From an uncultured Bacteroides sp. (GTDB lineage Bacteria; Bacteroidota; Bacteroidia; Bacteroidales; Bacteroidaceae), in NCBI GenBank assembly GCA_900544075.1, contig UQTJ01000077.1, positions 1-6,098 on the forward strand: DNA of 6,098 bases, read 5' to 3'. Within the stretch, counting starts at the first letter, position 1, and each line of letters begins with the position of its first letter. The notes under the pieces are model-generated. The model did not search any database, was not told the origin of the DNA, and saw only the letters and a list, made by a program, of their open reading frames with translations. The position numbers were made by a program, and so were the translations under genes. Below are positions 6,048-6,098 of the stretch, piece by piece.

Positions 6048-6098
6048 AACGGCAGCTACCTACTCTCCCACAATACGCAGTACCATCGGCGTGACGAA
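6048..6098 (-). rRNA. 5S ribosomal RNA, 3' part (cut by the window edge)
   Basis: The minus strand contains the 5S hallmark CCGATGGTACTGCG, then TGTGGGAGAGTAGGT and the terminal AGCTGCCG, matching the 3' half of bacterial 5S rRNA (helices IV/V and the strand that closes helix I). About 50 of roughly 110-120 bases are inside the window. The exact 3' end within CCGTTTT is uncertain by a few bases. In this orientation the 16S, tRNA and 23S genes of an rRNA operon would be expected to the right, outside the window. The gene is convergent with the plus-strand channel gene. Confidence 0.93.

Noticed and set aside
1..6098. A hidden defence or mobile-element system
   Set aside because: No transposase, integrase, toxin-antitoxin, nuclease or repeat-array signature was found on either strand; the intact genes are ordinary transport functions and rRNA.

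Overview
The window looks chromosomal and comes from a Bacteroidales bacterium (Bacteroides/Phocaeicola-like; species not determinable). The support is an adjacent SusC/SusD outer-membrane pair, promoters of the Bacteroidetes TAnnTTTG type, A-rich rather than Shine-Dalgarno start regions, and AT-rich intergenic DNA.

Layout, left to right. Positions 1-93 are AT-rich and hold no supportable gene. A perfect 13-bp hairpin at 94-133, with T-runs on both sides, is a bidirectional terminator. Next, on the minus strand, comes a two-gene operon transcribed right to left: a SusC/RagA-type TonB-dependent receptor (4524 to 1780), then a SusD/RagB-type surface lipoprotein (1774 to 137), 5 bp apart and ended by that terminator. 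Positions 4525-4761 are a divergent promoter region. They carry a recognisable promoter for each side, plus a 10-bp inverted repeat and a tiny possible upstream reading frame in the susC leader. On the plus strand, 4762-5583 encodes a complete six-helix voltage-gated-type potassium channel. Positions 5584-6005 hold no intact gene. They contain what looks like the decayed C-terminal end of an EamA/DMT-family permease on the minus strand and, less certainly, a second decayed frame. The window ends inside a 5S rRNA gene on the minus strand (3' end and terminator visible), so it abuts the tail of an rRNA operon.

How the genes work together: SusC and SusD should form one outer-membrane import complex, with the lipoprotein acting as a lid on the barrel. 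No glycoside hydrolase, protease, sulfatase, hybrid two-component sensor or sigma/anti-sigma pair lies in the window, so the substrate cannot be read from context. The potassium channel is divergently transcribed and has no evident functional link to the importer.

I see no previously undescribed multi-gene system here. The points most worth a second look are the SusC without the usual N-terminal carboxypeptidase-regulatory-like domain, the altered Asp-rich loop in SusC, the structured susC leader, and the gene remnants between the 5S rRNA and the channel gene.
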